Below, in pieces: positions 31,567 through 41,792 of a DNA stretch of 64,000 nt (positions are counted from its first letter, which is position 1; the number at the start of each line of letters is the position of its first letter). Location: assembly GCA_004561445.1 (NCBI GenBank), contig SFVX01000001.1, positions 1-64,000 on the forward strand. The letters are read 5' to 3'. The notes under the pieces were generated by a model. It was not told where the DNA came from, ran no database searches, and saw only the letters and a program-made list of their open reading frames with translations. The position numbers and the translations under genes are program-made. Origin of the DNA: a bacterium (lineage in GTDB: Bacteria > Patescibacteriota > Saccharimonadia > Saccharimonadales > Saccharimonadaceae).

Positions 31567-34500
31567 TTAAGCCTCTAGCGTATCTTCACCAAAGTCTTCG
31601 TCTTCGATAGCAGATTCTACAGTTTGGCTTTTTGCGCCAGTACCTACAGGAATCTTGCGACCGATAATAACGTTTTCCTTGAGACCGCGGAGATGATCAA
31701 CGCGACCGGAAATTGCAGACGAGATAAGAACGCGAGTTGTATCCTGGAAGGAAGCAGCAGACAAGAACGAGTCAGAGTAGATAGATACTTTGGAAATACC
31801 TAGCAACATCTGAGAGAAGCTTGCCGGTTCTTTGCCTTCAGCAATCATGCGAGCGTTTTCTTCTGCGACAGCAGCTTTGCTGGTGATATCACCAGTGACA
31901 AAGTCGGTATCACCTGGCTCATCGATCGAAACGCGAGAGAACATCTGGCGAATGATGATTTCAAGGTGCTTACTGGAGATTTCGTGACCCTGTGCGGCAT
32001 AAATAGTGAGGATCTCGTTAAGGATGTAGCGTTCAGTCTCTTCGATACCCTTGTATTTCATGAGATCTTGGAGATTTAGAGAACCTTCAGAGAGGCGATC
32101 ACCCGGTTTAACACGATCACCGTCTTTGACTGCGAGTGCGTAGTCGGCTGGAACAGAGACTTTAAGTGGTGAACCAGCATTGGCAACGATGATAATTTCG
32201 TCCTGAGTGAGTTCAGCGATACCATCAAACTCAGCGATGATTGGAGCCTCACCTTTAGCCTTAGAAGCGATTACAGTGCCAGTCTTGACGCTTGCGCCAT
32301 CTTTTACTTTAGCCTTACGGCCATCGAGTGGATAGTGAGCGGCTTTACCGGCGTCTGGGGTAACCTGAACGACATTGTGACGTCCGTCCTCCCAAGTCGT
32401 AACCACACCTTCAATGTTTGAGATAAAGGCCTGACCTTTTGGTGTGCGAGCTTCAAGAAGCTCTTCAACGCGTGGAAGACCACGAGAGATTGCACCAGAA
32501 CCTGCAACACCAGAGCTATGCTTCGTATCGAGCGTAAGCTGCGTACCTGGCTCACCAACGGATTGTGCGGCGATAACACCGACTGGTTCATGATAAGCGA
32601 CTGGTTCACGAGTGGACATGTCGATACCGTAAGCCTTGCGAGTTACACCATTGTCACATTCGGAAGTGAGAACGCTTTGAATCTTAATGCTATCAATTTC
32701 ATCGTCAGCTTCGAGTTGAGCGGCAACTTCTGGCGAGATGAGCTCATCTGCCTGAAGGCCATATTTCTCAACAGCCTCAGCGGAATAACGACCAGCAATG
32801 CGCATAGCAAAACCAATACCGGTAGCTTCGCTTTCAGATTTATAGATGCGGAAGCCTGGATCTGGAGCTTCACCCTCGACCGTAAAGACGTCCTGAGATA
32901 CATCGACGAGACGGCGAGTGAGATAACCAGAGTCGGCAGTACGGAGAGCCGTAGACACCTGACCTTGGCGAGCACCACGAGTTGCGATGAAGGACTCGAG
33001 AGTGTTGAGACCTTTCTTATAGCTCGACTTGACTGGAAGCTCAATTTCGCGGTTGGATACGTCAACCATGATACCGATCATCGCAGATGCAAGCTTAATG
33101 TTACCAGCAGAGCCACGAGCGCCAGAGTTGGTCATGATAGAGACGTTAGTATCGAGGTGGGCGAGGTTATCCTTAACGTGAGAAGAAATCTTATCGTCAA
33201 CTTCACGCCAAGCGGCGACAGTGAGGCGATAACGCTCATCTTCGGTAATGAATCCGTCATCGAATTGTTGCGAGATAAGGGCAGTTTTGCCTTCACCTTC
33301 AGCAATCATAGATTCGATTTCTGGGTAATCTGGATAGTCATCCTTTGAAGTGGAGACACCTGCGATAGTTTCGTACTTGAAAGAGAGATCCTTAATAGCA
33401 TCAGCGGCTTCAACGGCAGCTTCGGCACCAAATTGGTTAAGGATATTAGCCATAACTTTCTTCAAGTGCTTACTGTTCTGAACCTCATTATCGTATGGAT
33501 ACTCTTTTGGCAAAATCTCGTTAAAGAATACGCGGCCGAGAGTAGTGTCACGTTTTTGGCCCTTCGTGTGAACGCGAATTGGAGTCTGAAGTTGGATGAG
33601 GCCCATATCATAGGCGAGCTCAGCCTCGTAGACACTAGTGTAGGCTTTGCGCTCAGTTTGAGCAGACGGTTTTTCGTAGGTTAGGTAGTAGCTACCAAGT
33701 ACGACATCTTGCGTAATCGAAAGCACTGGGGCGCCATCGGATGGCTTTAGTAAGTTCTTGCTGGCCGACATGAGTTCAGCGGCCTCTTTTTGAGCTTCCT
33801 TAGAAAGTGGAAGGTGGACAGCCATCTGATCACCATCGTAGTCGGCGTTGAAGCCGTTTGCGACGAGCGGATGAAGTTTGATTGCTTTACCGTCGACGAG
33901 CTTTGGCTGGAAGGCCTGAACAGAGAGACGGTGAAGTGATGGAGCGCGGTTTAGAAGAACGTATTTGCCTTCAATGACTTCGTCGAGTGCATCCCAGATC
34001 ACAGTCTCACCAGCTTCAACCATGCGAGAAGCGGAACGAATATTTGGTGCGTATTCGTGCTTGATAAGCCAACTAATTACAAAAGGCTTGAAGAGCTCGA
34101 GCGCCATTTGCTTTGGAAGACCACATTGATTAATGCGGAGTTCTGGACCTACAACGATAACGGAACGACCAGAGTAGTCGACGCGTTTACCGAGAAGGTT
34201 TTGACGGAAACGACCTTGCTTACCCTTGAGCATGTCAGACAAGCTCTTGAGTTTGCGACGACCGTTCTGTGAGTTAGCGGTACGACCGCCACGAGAGGCA
34301 TTGTTGTCAATAAGTGCGTCGACGGCCTCTTGAAGCATGCGCTTTTCATTGCGGCAGATGACTTCTGGAGCGTTAAGCTCGAGAAGCTTCTTTAAGCGGT
34401 TGTTGCGGTTAATAATGCGACGGTAAAGATCGTTAAGATCAGAGGTTGCAAAACGACCACCAGCCAAGGAAATCATTGGGCGAAGATCTGGAGGAAGTAC

Positions 34501-35409
34501 AGGAATTACGCTCATGATAAGGTCGGTTGGCTTGATACCGGCATTTAGCATACCCTCAAGCACCTTAAGACGCTTCATGATCTTCTTCTGTTTTTGACCT
34601 TTGCTCTCTTCGGCATCTTCGTGAAGCTTTTCTACAAGTTCTTTAAGATTGATTTCTTCAAGAAGCTTCTTGATGCCACTAGCGCCCATCTCGACTTCGA
34701 TAAGGTCGACATAGTCTTCATAGTTATCTTCAAGAGCGCGATACTCGATTTCATTGATGACGGCACCTTTCTTGAAACCGGTAAGAATTTCTTTCCTGGT
34801 GCGATAATCATCTTCGAGCTCTTCGACTTCTTTACTCTTCGCTTCTTCGAGAGCTTTGATTTCTTCAGTGTTCTTGTTTTTTGCCTCTTCAAGATAGCGT
34901 TCTTGAATAGCGTGGCGAGCAAGCTCGGTTTGAGTTTCGAGGTCCTCGAGACGCTTATCAATTTCTTCTTGCTGGACATCGGTAATAATGTAACCGGCAA
35001 AGTAAACAACTTTTTCAATATTCTTGACAGTAATATCAAGAAGTTGGCTGAGAGCGGATGGAGTTCCACGCATGAACCAAATGTGCGCTACGGGAGCAGC
35101 AAGGGCGATATGCCCCATACGCTCGCGGCGAGTAATACTTTTAGTGACAATATTACCATCTTTGTCGACGGCAGCTTCGCGCGAGCGAACACCTTTGAGC
35201 TTTGGATCGTTTGGATTAATGTCCTTTGATGGTCCAAAAATACGTTCACAGAACAAACCATCACGTTCTGGTTTCTGAGTACGATAATTAATCGTCTCTG
35301 GCTTTAGGACTTCGCCGTAGCTCCAGTTGAGGATATCTTCCTCGCTGGCGACAGATAGGCGAATCGCGTCGAAATCATTCGCGCTGATGTAGTTATCTTG
35401 CCAAGCCAT
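31567..35409 (-). CDS. rpoC: RNA polymerase subunit beta'
   Basis: 1280 residues. Active-site aspartates in NGFNADYDGDQMAVHLPLS (usual NADFDGDQ, here Tyr for Phe) at about residue 520. Clamp/rudder and bridge-helix regions are recognisable (VGVIAAQSVGEPGTQLTLDT). The N-terminal region after GLFCERIFGPSKDI lacks the usual CxCxK...CxxC zinc ribbon: the segment reads NPNDPKLKGVRSREAAVDKD. The second zinc site near residue 920 (usual CxxxxxxCxxC) is SVLTSECDNGVTRKAYGID, with only one cysteine. The gene starts 3 bp after rpoB. Identity is certain; loss of both zinc sites is seen directly. Confidence 0.98.
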   Translation of the reverse strand: MAWQDNYISANDFDAIRLSVASEEDILNWSYGEVLKPETINYRTQKPERDGLFCERIFGPSKDINPNDPKLKGVRSREAAVDKDGNIVTKSITRRERMGHIALAAPVAHIWFMRGTPSALSQLLDITVKNIEKVVYFAGYIITDVQQEEIDKRLEDLETQTELARHAIQERYLEEAKNKNTEEIKALEEAKSKEVEELEDDYRTRKEILTGFKKGAVINEIEYRALEDNYEDYVDLIEVEMGASGIKKLLEEINLKELVEKLHEDAEESKGQKQKKIMKRLKVLEGMLNAGIKPTDLIMSVIPVLPPDLRPMISLAGGRFATSDLNDLYRRIINRNNRLKKLLELNAPEVICRNEKRMLQEAVDALIDNNASRGGRTANSQNGRRKLKSLSDMLKGKQGRFRQNLLGKRVDYSGRSVIVVGPELRINQCGLPKQMALELFKPFVISWLIKHEYAPNIRSASRMVEAGETVIWDALDEVIEGKYVLLNRAPSLHRLSVQAFQPKLVDGKAIKLHPLVANGFNADYDGDQMAVHLPLSKEAQKEAAELMSASKNLLKPSDGAPVLSITQDVVLGSYYLTYEKPSAQTERKAYTSVYEAELAYDMGLIQLQTPIRVHTKGQKRDTTLGRVFFNEILPKEYPYDNEVQNSKHLKKVMANILNQFGAEAAVEAADAIKDLSFKYETIAGVSTSKDDYPDYPEIESMIAEGEGKTALISQQFDDGFITEDERYRLTVAAWREVDDKISSHVKDNLAHLDTNVSIMTNSGARGSAGNIKLASAMIGIMVDVSNREIELPVKSSYKKGLNTLESFIATRGARQGQVSTALRTADSGYLTRRLVDVSQDVFTVEGEAPDPGFRIYKSESEATGIGFAMRIAGRYSAEAVEKYGLQADELISPEVAAQLEADDEIDSIKIQSVLTSECDNGVTRKAYGIDMSTREPVAYHEPVGVIAAQSVGEPGTQLTLDTKHSSGVAGSGAISRGLPRVEELLEARTPKGQAFISNIEGVVTTWEDGRHNVVQVTPDAGKAAHYPLDGRKAKVKDGASVKTGTVIASKAKGEAPIIAEFDGIAELTQDEIIIVANAGSPLKVSVPADYALAVKDGDRVKPGDRLSEGSLNLQDLMKYKGIEETERYILNEILTIYAAQGHEISSKHLEIIIRQMFSRVSIDEPGDTDFVTGDITSKAAVAEENARMIAEGKEPASFSQMLLGISKVSIYSDSFLSAASFQDTTRVLISSAISGRVDHLRGLKENVIIGRKIPVGTGAKSQTVESAIEDEDFGEDTLEA

Positions 35410-35412
35410 AAA

Positions 35413-38400
35413 TTATTGGTCCTCCCCATATTCTTCATTATCTTCGATGTCTAATTCAGCGCTATCTTCGTCGCTGTCAGTTGAAACATATTCTTCGCCA
35501 TCTTCGCTAACAGTGCTTTCGGCACCTTCGAGATCTTCGGTATCAATATTGGAAGTTTCGTGTTGAGCATAGATAGCAGCATCGTCACGAGAGTGAGCGA
35601 CAGCTTCAGTAGTCTTTTCGATGACGCGATCGGCATCATGAGCGTTGCCATTATCGAGCAGATCAATCTTGAGGCCAAGGCTCTGAAGCTCTTTTACTAG
35701 GACGTTAAAGCCTTCTGGAAGCTTTGGACCTTCGATTGGCTCGTCTTTGATGATAGATTCGTAAGCCTTTGCGCGGCCGAAGACATCATCGGACTTGATA
35801 GTAAGCATTTCCTGGAGCGTCGAGGCAGCGCCGTAAGCTTCGAGCGTCCACACCTCCATCTCACCAAAGCGCTGACCACCATTTTGAGCTTTACCGCCAA
35901 GTGGTTGTTGAGTAACTGCAGTGTAAGGACCAGTTGAGCGAGCGTGAATCTTGTCGGCAACCATGTGGTGAAGCTTAAGCATATACATTACACCAACAGT
36001 TACGCGCTCTTCGAGTGGCTCACCAGTGAGACCATCATAAAGCGTAACGCGACCATCGCGAGCATAACCAGCTTTTTCGAGCTCGTTAGAGATAGTCTCA
36101 TCAGATACAGAGTTGAAGGATGGCGTCGTGACATGATAGCCAAGTGCACGTGCGGCCATACCGAGGTGAGTTTCATAAAGCTGGCCGAGGTTCATACGAG
36201 AAGGCACACCCATAGGGTTGAGAATTACGTCAACTGGCGTACCATCTTCCATAAATGGCATATCCTCAACTGGGAGAATACGTGCAACTACACCCTTGTT
36301 ACCATGACGGCCAGAAAGTTTATCACCAACGCTAATCTTGCGAAGCTCTGCGACGTAAATCTTAATCTGCATGAGGACGCCAGATTTGAGGTCGTGACCT
36401 TGCTCACGAGTGAAAATCTTAACACCAACAACTTTACCAGCGTCGGAGCCGTTCATACGAACGGAAGTATCGCGAACGTCTTTGGCTTTTTCGCCGAAGA
36501 TAGCGCGAAGAAGGCGCTCTTCGGAACTGAGCTCCTGTTCGCCCTTTGGCGTAATTTTACCAACGAGAATATCGCCATTATGAACCTCAGAACCGACAGT
36601 TACGATACCGTCTTCACCAAGGTGGCGGAGAGCTGACTCGGAGACGTTTGGAATATCACAAGTAACTTGTTCTGGGCCAAGTTTAGTGTCGCGAACCTCG
36701 ACATCAAAGTCGCGAATATTAATGCTAGTAAGCTCATCATCTTGAACGAGGCGTTGAGAGATGACGATAGCGTCATCCATGTTGAAGCCGCGCCATGGCA
36801 TGAAGGCTACGAGCAAGTTTTTACCAAGGGCGAGCTCACCATTATCAATGGAGGCACCCTCAATAAGAACATCACCCTTCTTTACCTTTTGACCACGAAG
36901 AACTTTGGTGCGCTCATCATAACAGCGACCTTCGTTAGTCTTCATGAAGTGGATCAAATTGTAAGTTTTAGTGGTTTTACTGTTCTTGTATTTAACCTCA
37001 ACAGAGTTAGAGTCGGCTTTTACAACTTCACCGTCGTCTTCGGCGTAGATAATCTGCGACAAATTCTTGGCAACCTCCGCATCGATACCGGTAGAAACAA
37101 TAGCTGCACTTGGTTTAACAAGTGGAACTGCCTGTTTCTGCATAGCGCAGGCCATCAAAGAACGGTCAACACGGTTTTTCTCGACGAACGGCACCATAGA
37201 AGCAGCAACACCAAGAATTTCTTTGTGAGCAGCATCCATGTGAGTAACATCGGCGGCTGGAACCTGAGTTGGAGTAAGAGATTTACGAGCAGAAACATAT
37301 TCGTCAACAAAGCGGCCATCTTTGTCGAGCTTTGCGCTAGTATCTGCAATAATCATGTTTTCTTCGGCGGCAGCATCAACGTAAACAACTTCGTCAGTCA
37401 CTTTGCCGTCTTTTACGATACGATACGGAGCTTCAATGAAACCATACTCATTGATACGGGCGTAAGTTGCGAGGTTGAGCACGAGACCCACGTTGGCACC
37501 TTCTGGTGTCTCAACGGTGCAGATGCGGCCATAGTGAGTTGGGTGAGTATCACGCACATCAAAGCCAGCGCGTTCACGCGTAAGACCGCCAGGACCCATG
37601 CTGGATAAACGACGCTTATGTGAAAGCTCGGAGAATGGGTTAGTCTCATCCATGAGCTGGCTAAGCTGAGAACTACTGAAGAACTCTTTAACAGCAGCTA
37701 CAACTGGGCGAGAGTTAACGAGTTGGCTTGGAGAAACTTCGCCATTGGCATCGGCCATAGACATACGGTCGAGGATGTTGCGCTGGAGGCGAAGCATACC
37801 AAGGCGGAACTGGCGCTGAACCAATTCACCAACAAGTTTGACGCGACGGTTCGCGAGCGAGTCGATATCGTCGGCTGGATCTTGAGTATTGTTGAGGCGA
37901 ATAATTTCGCTGATGATAGCAACGAGATCTTCCATCTGCAAAGTGCGGTGGACCTCGTCGTTTGGCGTATCAAAACCAAGACGCTGGTTGATCTTGTAGC
38001 GGCCAACACGAGAATAGTCATAACGACGATAGTCGTGGAAGGTGCGATCAATCATGTTCTTTGCGTTTTCGACAGTCGCGAGATCGCCTGGGCGAAGACG
38101 ACGATAGATTTCAAGTGCAGCCTCAGAAGGGTTGCTGGATGGATCTTTCTCGAGTGTATTTTCGATGTAGTGAATGTCGCCGTTGTCGATTTCTTTGAAG
38201 TCGTCAAGAATTTGGCTCTTTTTGCGACCAAGGGCACGCAAAAGTGTGGTTACTGGGACCTTTTTACGACGGTCGATTTTGACATAGATTACGCCTTTGG
38301 TGTCGGTCTCAAACTCGAGCCAAGCACCGCGACCTGGAATAACCTTGGCGCCGTAATAATTGTGGCCGCCAACGGTCTCGGCTGAGAAGAATACGCCAGC

Positions 38401-38820
38401 CGAACGAATGAGCTGCGATACGATTACGCGCTCAGTACCATTAATGATAAAGCTAGCGCGATCAGTCATCCATGGGTAGTCACCAAAATAGATGTCTTGC
38501 TCTTTGACTTCGCCGGTTACTTTATTAGTAAGCTCGACGTTGACGTGAAGTGGAGCCTCATAAGAGGTGAGGTTCTCCTTCGCGAAACGATCATCCTCGA
38601 TAGGCTCTTTGAAGTAATAATCTTTAAAGCGCAAGCTCATCTTTTGACCAGTATAGTCATCGATAGGATTGAGCTCATTAAAGACTTCCTGGAGACCATA
38701 TTTGACGAATTCGTCCCAAGAACGAGTTTGATGCTCAGTTAGATTTGGTATTGGAAGTACTTGGTCGCCCTCGGTAAAGGAAATACGACCACTGCTTGCA
38801 GTATTAGTAGGTTTATCCAC
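35413..38820 (-). CDS. rpoB: RNA polymerase subunit beta
   Basis: 1135 residues from GTG 38820 (VDKPTNTASSGRIS), preferred because GAGGA lies about 7 nt upstream. A TTG further upstream would add 32 residues unlike the family. The rifampicin pocket is wild-type-like (SSSQLSQLMDETNPFSELSH and KRRLSSMGPGGLTRERAG). Conserved end-domain motifs: GDKLSGRHGNKGVVARI, PFMEDGTPVDVILNPMGVPS, GGKAQNGGQRFGEMEVWTLE. Acidic C-terminal tail. A consensus-like promoter is 120 bp upstream; operon with rpoC. Confidence 0.98.
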   Translation of the reverse strand: MDKPTNTASSGRISFTEGDQVLPIPNLTEHQTRSWDEFVKYGLQEVFNELNPIDDYTGQKMSLRFKDYYFKEPIEDDRFAKENLTSYEAPLHVNVELTNKVTGEVKEQDIYFGDYPWMTDRASFIINGTERVIVSQLIRSAGVFFSAETVGGHNYYGAKVIPGRGAWLEFETDTKGVIYVKIDRRKKVPVTTLLRALGRKKSQILDDFKEIDNGDIHYIENTLEKDPSSNPSEAALEIYRRLRPGDLATVENAKNMIDRTFHDYRRYDYSRVGRYKINQRLGFDTPNDEVHRTLQMEDLVAIISEIIRLNNTQDPADDIDSLANRRVKLVGELVQRQFRLGMLRLQRNILDRMSMADANGEVSPSQLVNSRPVVAAVKEFFSSSQLSQLMDETNPFSELSHKRRLSSMGPGGLTRERAGFDVRDTHPTHYGRICTVETPEGANVGLVLNLATYARINEYGFIEAPYRIVKDGKVTDEVVYVDAAAEENMIIADTSAKLDKDGRFVDEYVSARKSLTPTQVPAADVTHMDAAHKEILGVAASMVPFVEKNRVDRSLMACAMQKQAVPLVKPSAAIVSTGIDAEVAKNLSQIIYAEDDGEVVKADSNSVEVKYKNSKTTKTYNLIHFMKTNEGRCYDERTKVLRGQKVKKGDVLIEGASIDNGELALGKNLLVAFMPWRGFNMDDAIVISQRLVQDDELTSINIRDFDVEVRDTKLGPEQVTCDIPNVSESALRHLGEDGIVTVGSEVHNGDILVGKITPKGEQELSSEERLLRAIFGEKAKDVRDTSVRMNGSDAGKVVGVKIFTREQGHDLKSGVLMQIKIYVAELRKISVGDKLSGRHGNKGVVARILPVEDMPFMEDGTPVDVILNPMGVPSRMNLGQLYETHLGMAARALGYHVTTPSFNSVSDETISNELEKAGYARDGRVTLYDGLTGEPLEERVTVGVMYMLKLHHMVADKIHARSTGPYTAVTQQPLGGKAQNGGQRFGEMEVWTLEAYGAASTLQEMLTIKSDDVFGRAKAYESIIKDEPIEGPKLPEGFNVLVKELQSLGLKIDLLDNGNAHDADRVIEKTTEAVAHSRDDAAIYAQHETSNIDTEDLEGAESTVSEDGEEYVSTDSDEDSAELDIEDNEEYGEDQ

Positions 38821-38938
38821 TGTTCCTCGCTGTTTATTAGTGTTGATATCTTTGGCCGGAAGAATCCCGCTTTGACTGAGCTCGTATTGCCGGTACGGGC
38901 TGCAAGAAAAAATCAAAGCACACTACTTCTTGGAGCAA

Positions 38939-38967
38939 ATTATACTCGTTTTTACAAGTAAAATCAA
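38939..38967 (-). promoter_or_regulatory. rpoBC promoter
   Basis: Minus strand TTGATT (38962-38967), 17-bp spacer, TATAAT (38939-38944). The leader to GTG 38820 is about 112 nt. Confidence 0.85.
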
Positions 38968-39035
38968 GCACTTTTCTATTTGTGTTTTTGTGCGAAAACG
39001 ATTATATTTATTTTAAGAAAATATGGAGGTTCATC

Positions 39036-41234
39036 GTGTCATTGCTAGTTCTACTGGCTACTATTGTTGCGATTATTATCTATGAAAATAATAGCAAGCA
39101 GAAGATTATGAATTCGAAGGATTTTCGCGATTGGCGCGATTATTATCTTAATAGTGGCTATTCCGAAAAGCAGGCGACCGATTATGCACTTGCGCAATGT
39201 CGTAAGGGCGATAAGCTTGAGAATTACGATATTGACCCACAAGCCGTGAGCGTAAACGCCACTTCGCGAGCAAGCATCGAGACTAAGGTAAAAGAACAAA
39301 ATCCTTACGCTTCGATAAACTGGATTCTAGCAGTTGCCTGCTTCTGCGTCATTGCGGGTCTGCTCGTAATGGTCTCTACAATCAATAGCAAACTCGTAGC
39401 ACCGCTATTTGTCGTAGTGGCTTTAGCATTGTTTGCTATAGGGTACGCCATATATAAATATGTTGCGGTCCTAAAACCGGTCGGCTCAGCGTTTTTGACT
39501 AGTTCAATGATACTACTACCGTGCTGTTTAATGTCTTTCATCGATATCTTTGATGACGGGATAATGGCTGCAATAGTTACGAGTTTACTTTGTCTACTAT
39601 TTTACGCAGGTGGCGCATTTGTACTAAATAATACAATATTAGGTGGCTTTAGTTATTTCTGGGCAATGTGTCTACTGTGGTCACTATTTGCGAAGCTCCC
39701 AGGTTCATTAGAATTCATACCATATCAGTTAGTTTTACCAGTATTTATTATCTGTTATATTGCTAATTATTTCTATTTCGAGAAGGTCAAATGGCTTCCA
39801 GTTTGTTTTAGGTCGGGCGCGCTTGTTTTTAGCCTTGTATTACCACCATTGTTGCTCTGTTATGCTGCTGGCTCGATTCTTATTGATGATTTTGCGTTAG
39901 ACTTCCCACTTCACCGCACAATTGTATTACTGCTAATTTTCGCGATTTATGCGTGGCGATACTTCAAACAGAGGTCAACCGTAAATAATATAAAAATGCG
40001 TTTTCTTGGACAATTTCTCATATTGTTCCTGATAGCCGACAGTATGAACTATTCCATCTTTATGACCGGCATGCGCATTAATACAAAAATAATTAACTTC
40101 TCAATTATTTGGGCATTTAGCTTCTTTGCTCAGGCAGTCGCAACGCTATTAATAAAGCATAAGGACGAAAAAGACAATAAACTCGAGGGGAATGCCGGTA
40201 TTGGCGCACTGTTTGGTCTCGCGGGAACTTTACTTATTGCAGGTGGATTACCGAGTAACCGTTATGGCGTAGTAGCTTGCGTAGTTCTAGCTCTGCTTGC
40301 CGCATTGGGTGCTATTTATGCCATTCGCAGAAAGAATCTAGATTGGCTTTATGCAAGCTATGTCGCGCTCGTGATTCTAGCCTGCGTACTTAGTACTACA
40401 ATCTTCAAGAGTAGCTGGACTACATTACATAGCTTTATTTACTTCACGATTCTAAGCCTGCTTGCGGTAGTGCTTTATCCGATCATAGCAGGTCTTGACG
40501 AGACGAAGGCACTACGTTTTACGCTAATCGCATCTCTAACTTCCAGTATAGTCGCCGCTATCGCAGGTATGGACTATTTCAAATACGATTTTATCGCTTG
40601 GGTTGTACCAGCACTTTCGACTTGGCTTATCTTTGCGATGGCGCGCAAACAAAAGATTTTACTTGAGCTTAGCATTTATTTCACTGCGCTTGTTGCCATC
40701 GTGCTCGTCTCTGACGTCGCAACGACGATGTTGCAGAGCTGTGGCGCGTACTCCTATGATAACTTTACTCACGGTGGCCGATATAGTCTTTGTAGGGATA
40801 ATATCCTGGACGCGCAGAAGTTTGTCCAGATCAATGTCCTAAGCCTTACATTCTTGCTAACGTCGTTCCTGTTTGAAGGCTGGAAGAAGAAGGGAGTGAA
40901 GAAACCGTGGCGTGTGGCCGTGGCGCACTTAAGCTTTTCAATTTTCGGTTCACTGATTGCCTTATTTGCGCATAGCTATCATGAGGACCTCGCAATTGGA
41001 CTCATCTTCCTACTCGAAGAAGCTGCGATTTTGGTTGGCGCATCATTAATCCAGAAGCGCTGGATGGCGATTATGAGCGGTGTCATCATAGGGTTCGGTG
41101 GAGTCTATCTAACTGGGCTTTATAAATATACGTATATTTGGATGATTCTGCTTGGTCTTGGACTAATTGGTCTAGTAGTCTGGCGCCTAGTCGCACTGAG
41201 TAAAAAAGAGACCAATAGCATAAAGAAAGACTAA
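39036..41234 (+). CDS. Large polytopic membrane protein (DUF2157/DUF2339-like)
   Basis: 732 residues from GTG 39036, which has GGAGG at the right spacing; upstream in-frame starts have no RBS. N-terminal hydrophobic helix (SLLVLLATIVAIIIYEN), a soluble segment of about 75 residues, then roughly 18-20 membrane helices with short loops and several Trp/Tyr-rich pairs. The pattern resembles DUF2157/DUF2339-type bacterial membrane proteins of unknown function; that similarity is a guess from topology. Possible role in the cell envelope. Terminator directly downstream. Confidence 0.75.
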   Translation: MSLLVLLATIVAIIIYENNSKQKIMNSKDFRDWRDYYLNSGYSEKQATDYALAQCRKGDKLENYDIDPQAVSVNATSRASIETKVKEQNPYASINWILAVACFCVIAGLLVMVSTINSKLVAPLFVVVALALFAIGYAIYKYVAVLKPVGSAFLTSSMILLPCCLMSFIDIFDDGIMAAIVTSLLCLLFYAGGAFVLNNTILGGFSYFWAMCLLWSLFAKLPGSLEFIPYQLVLPVFIICYIANYFYFEKVKWLPVCFRSGALVFSLVLPPLLLCYAAGSILIDDFALDFPLHRTIVLLLIFAIYAWRYFKQRSTVNNIKMRFLGQFLILFLIADSMNYSIFMTGMRINTKIINFSIIWAFSFFAQAVATLLIKHKDEKDNKLEGNAGIGALFGLAGTLLIAGGLPSNRYGVVACVVLALLAALGAIYAIRRKNLDWLYASYVALVILACVLSTTIFKSSWTTLHSFIYFTILSLLAVVLYPIIAGLDETKALRFTLIASLTSSIVAAIAGMDYFKYDFIAWVVPALSTWLIFAMARKQKILLELSIYFTALVAIVLVSDVATTMLQSCGAYSYDNFTHGGRYSLCRDNILDAQKFVQINVLSLTFLLTSFLFEGWKKKGVKKPWRVAVAHLSFSIFGSLIALFAHSYHEDLAIGLIFLLEEAAILVGASLIQKRWMAIMSGVIIGFGGVYLTGLYKYTYIWMILLGLGLIGLVVWRLVALSKKETNSIKKD

Positions 41235-41236
41235 CC

Positions 41237-41270
41237 AAAAAACCACCCATACCCTCGGGTGGCTTTTTGG
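41237..41270 (+). terminator. Terminator after the polytopic membrane gene
   Basis: AACCACCC / GGGTGGCTT stem with a T-run. Confidence 0.85.
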
Positions 41271-41344
41271 ACATATAAGCTCTCAACTTTTATGTAAGCT
41301 GACTCGCAGTTAGCTTAAATGCCTGAACAAAAGCATTAGAATTA

Positions 41345-41719
41345 TTATATATCCAAATCGTCGAATTCTGCAAGGTCTTCGCGATGCTTTTTTGCCAAAT
41401 CGGATTCTTCACCAGCGGCTTCGGTTTCAGCATTTTCGACAGCTGCGTCTTCGTGAGTTTTTGGCTCAAAATCATCATTGTTGACAATCTTCAAGTTGTA
41501 GCGAGCATCGTTCTTGGTACCAAGAGCGCGCAAAAGCGTGCGAATGCTCTGAGCAGTAGCGCCACGGCGGCCGATAATGCGACCAACATCTTCTGGATCA
41601 ACCTCTAGGCTTAGAAGGACACCTTTTTCGTCGATGGTGCGAGTAATTTGGACTTTATCAGGATTGTTTACGAGAGTTTTGACGATATACTCTACGAACT
41701 GCTGATCTATTGTAGACAT
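41345..41719 (-). CDS. khpA: KH-domain RNA-binding protein (KhpA-like)
   Basis: 124 residues from MSTIDQQFVEYIV (GGAGA upstream; the in-frame ATG 12 bp earlier overlaps that RBS). One KH domain with the GxxG loop in DPEDVGRIIGRRGATAQSI, then an acidic tail of about 40 residues not found in short KhpA. KhpA binds RNA broadly and often partners KhpB. The rpsP-khpA neighbourhood is the classical one. A terminator and a separate TATAAT lie between rpsP and this gene, so it can be expressed on its own. Confidence 0.88.
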   Translation of the reverse strand: MSTIDQQFVEYIVKTLVNNPDKVQITRTIDEKGVLLSLEVDPEDVGRIIGRRGATAQSIRTLLRALGTKNDARYNLKIVNNDDFEPKTHEDAAVENAETEAAGEESDLAKKHREDLAEFDDLDI

Positions 41720-41758
41720 AGCTATCTCCATTAGGTTTTATATATGTTTATATTATAC

Positions 41759-41792
41759 TTCAAAAAGCCACCCGCGTGGGGTGGATTTTTGC
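41759..41792 (-). terminator. Terminator between rpsP and khpA
   Basis: Minus-strand stem CCACCC / GGGTGG followed by CTTTTTG; a TATAAT about 40 bp upstream of khpA follows it. Confidence 0.7.

Noticed and set aside
36667..37608. 313-codon plus-strand ORF (and 35944-36636, 37723-38385, 32518-33348, 34594-35229)
   Set aside because: All lie antisense to rpoB/rpoC, lack ribosome binding sites and promoters, and give no recognisable protein. They are mirror frames of biased codons in long conserved genes.
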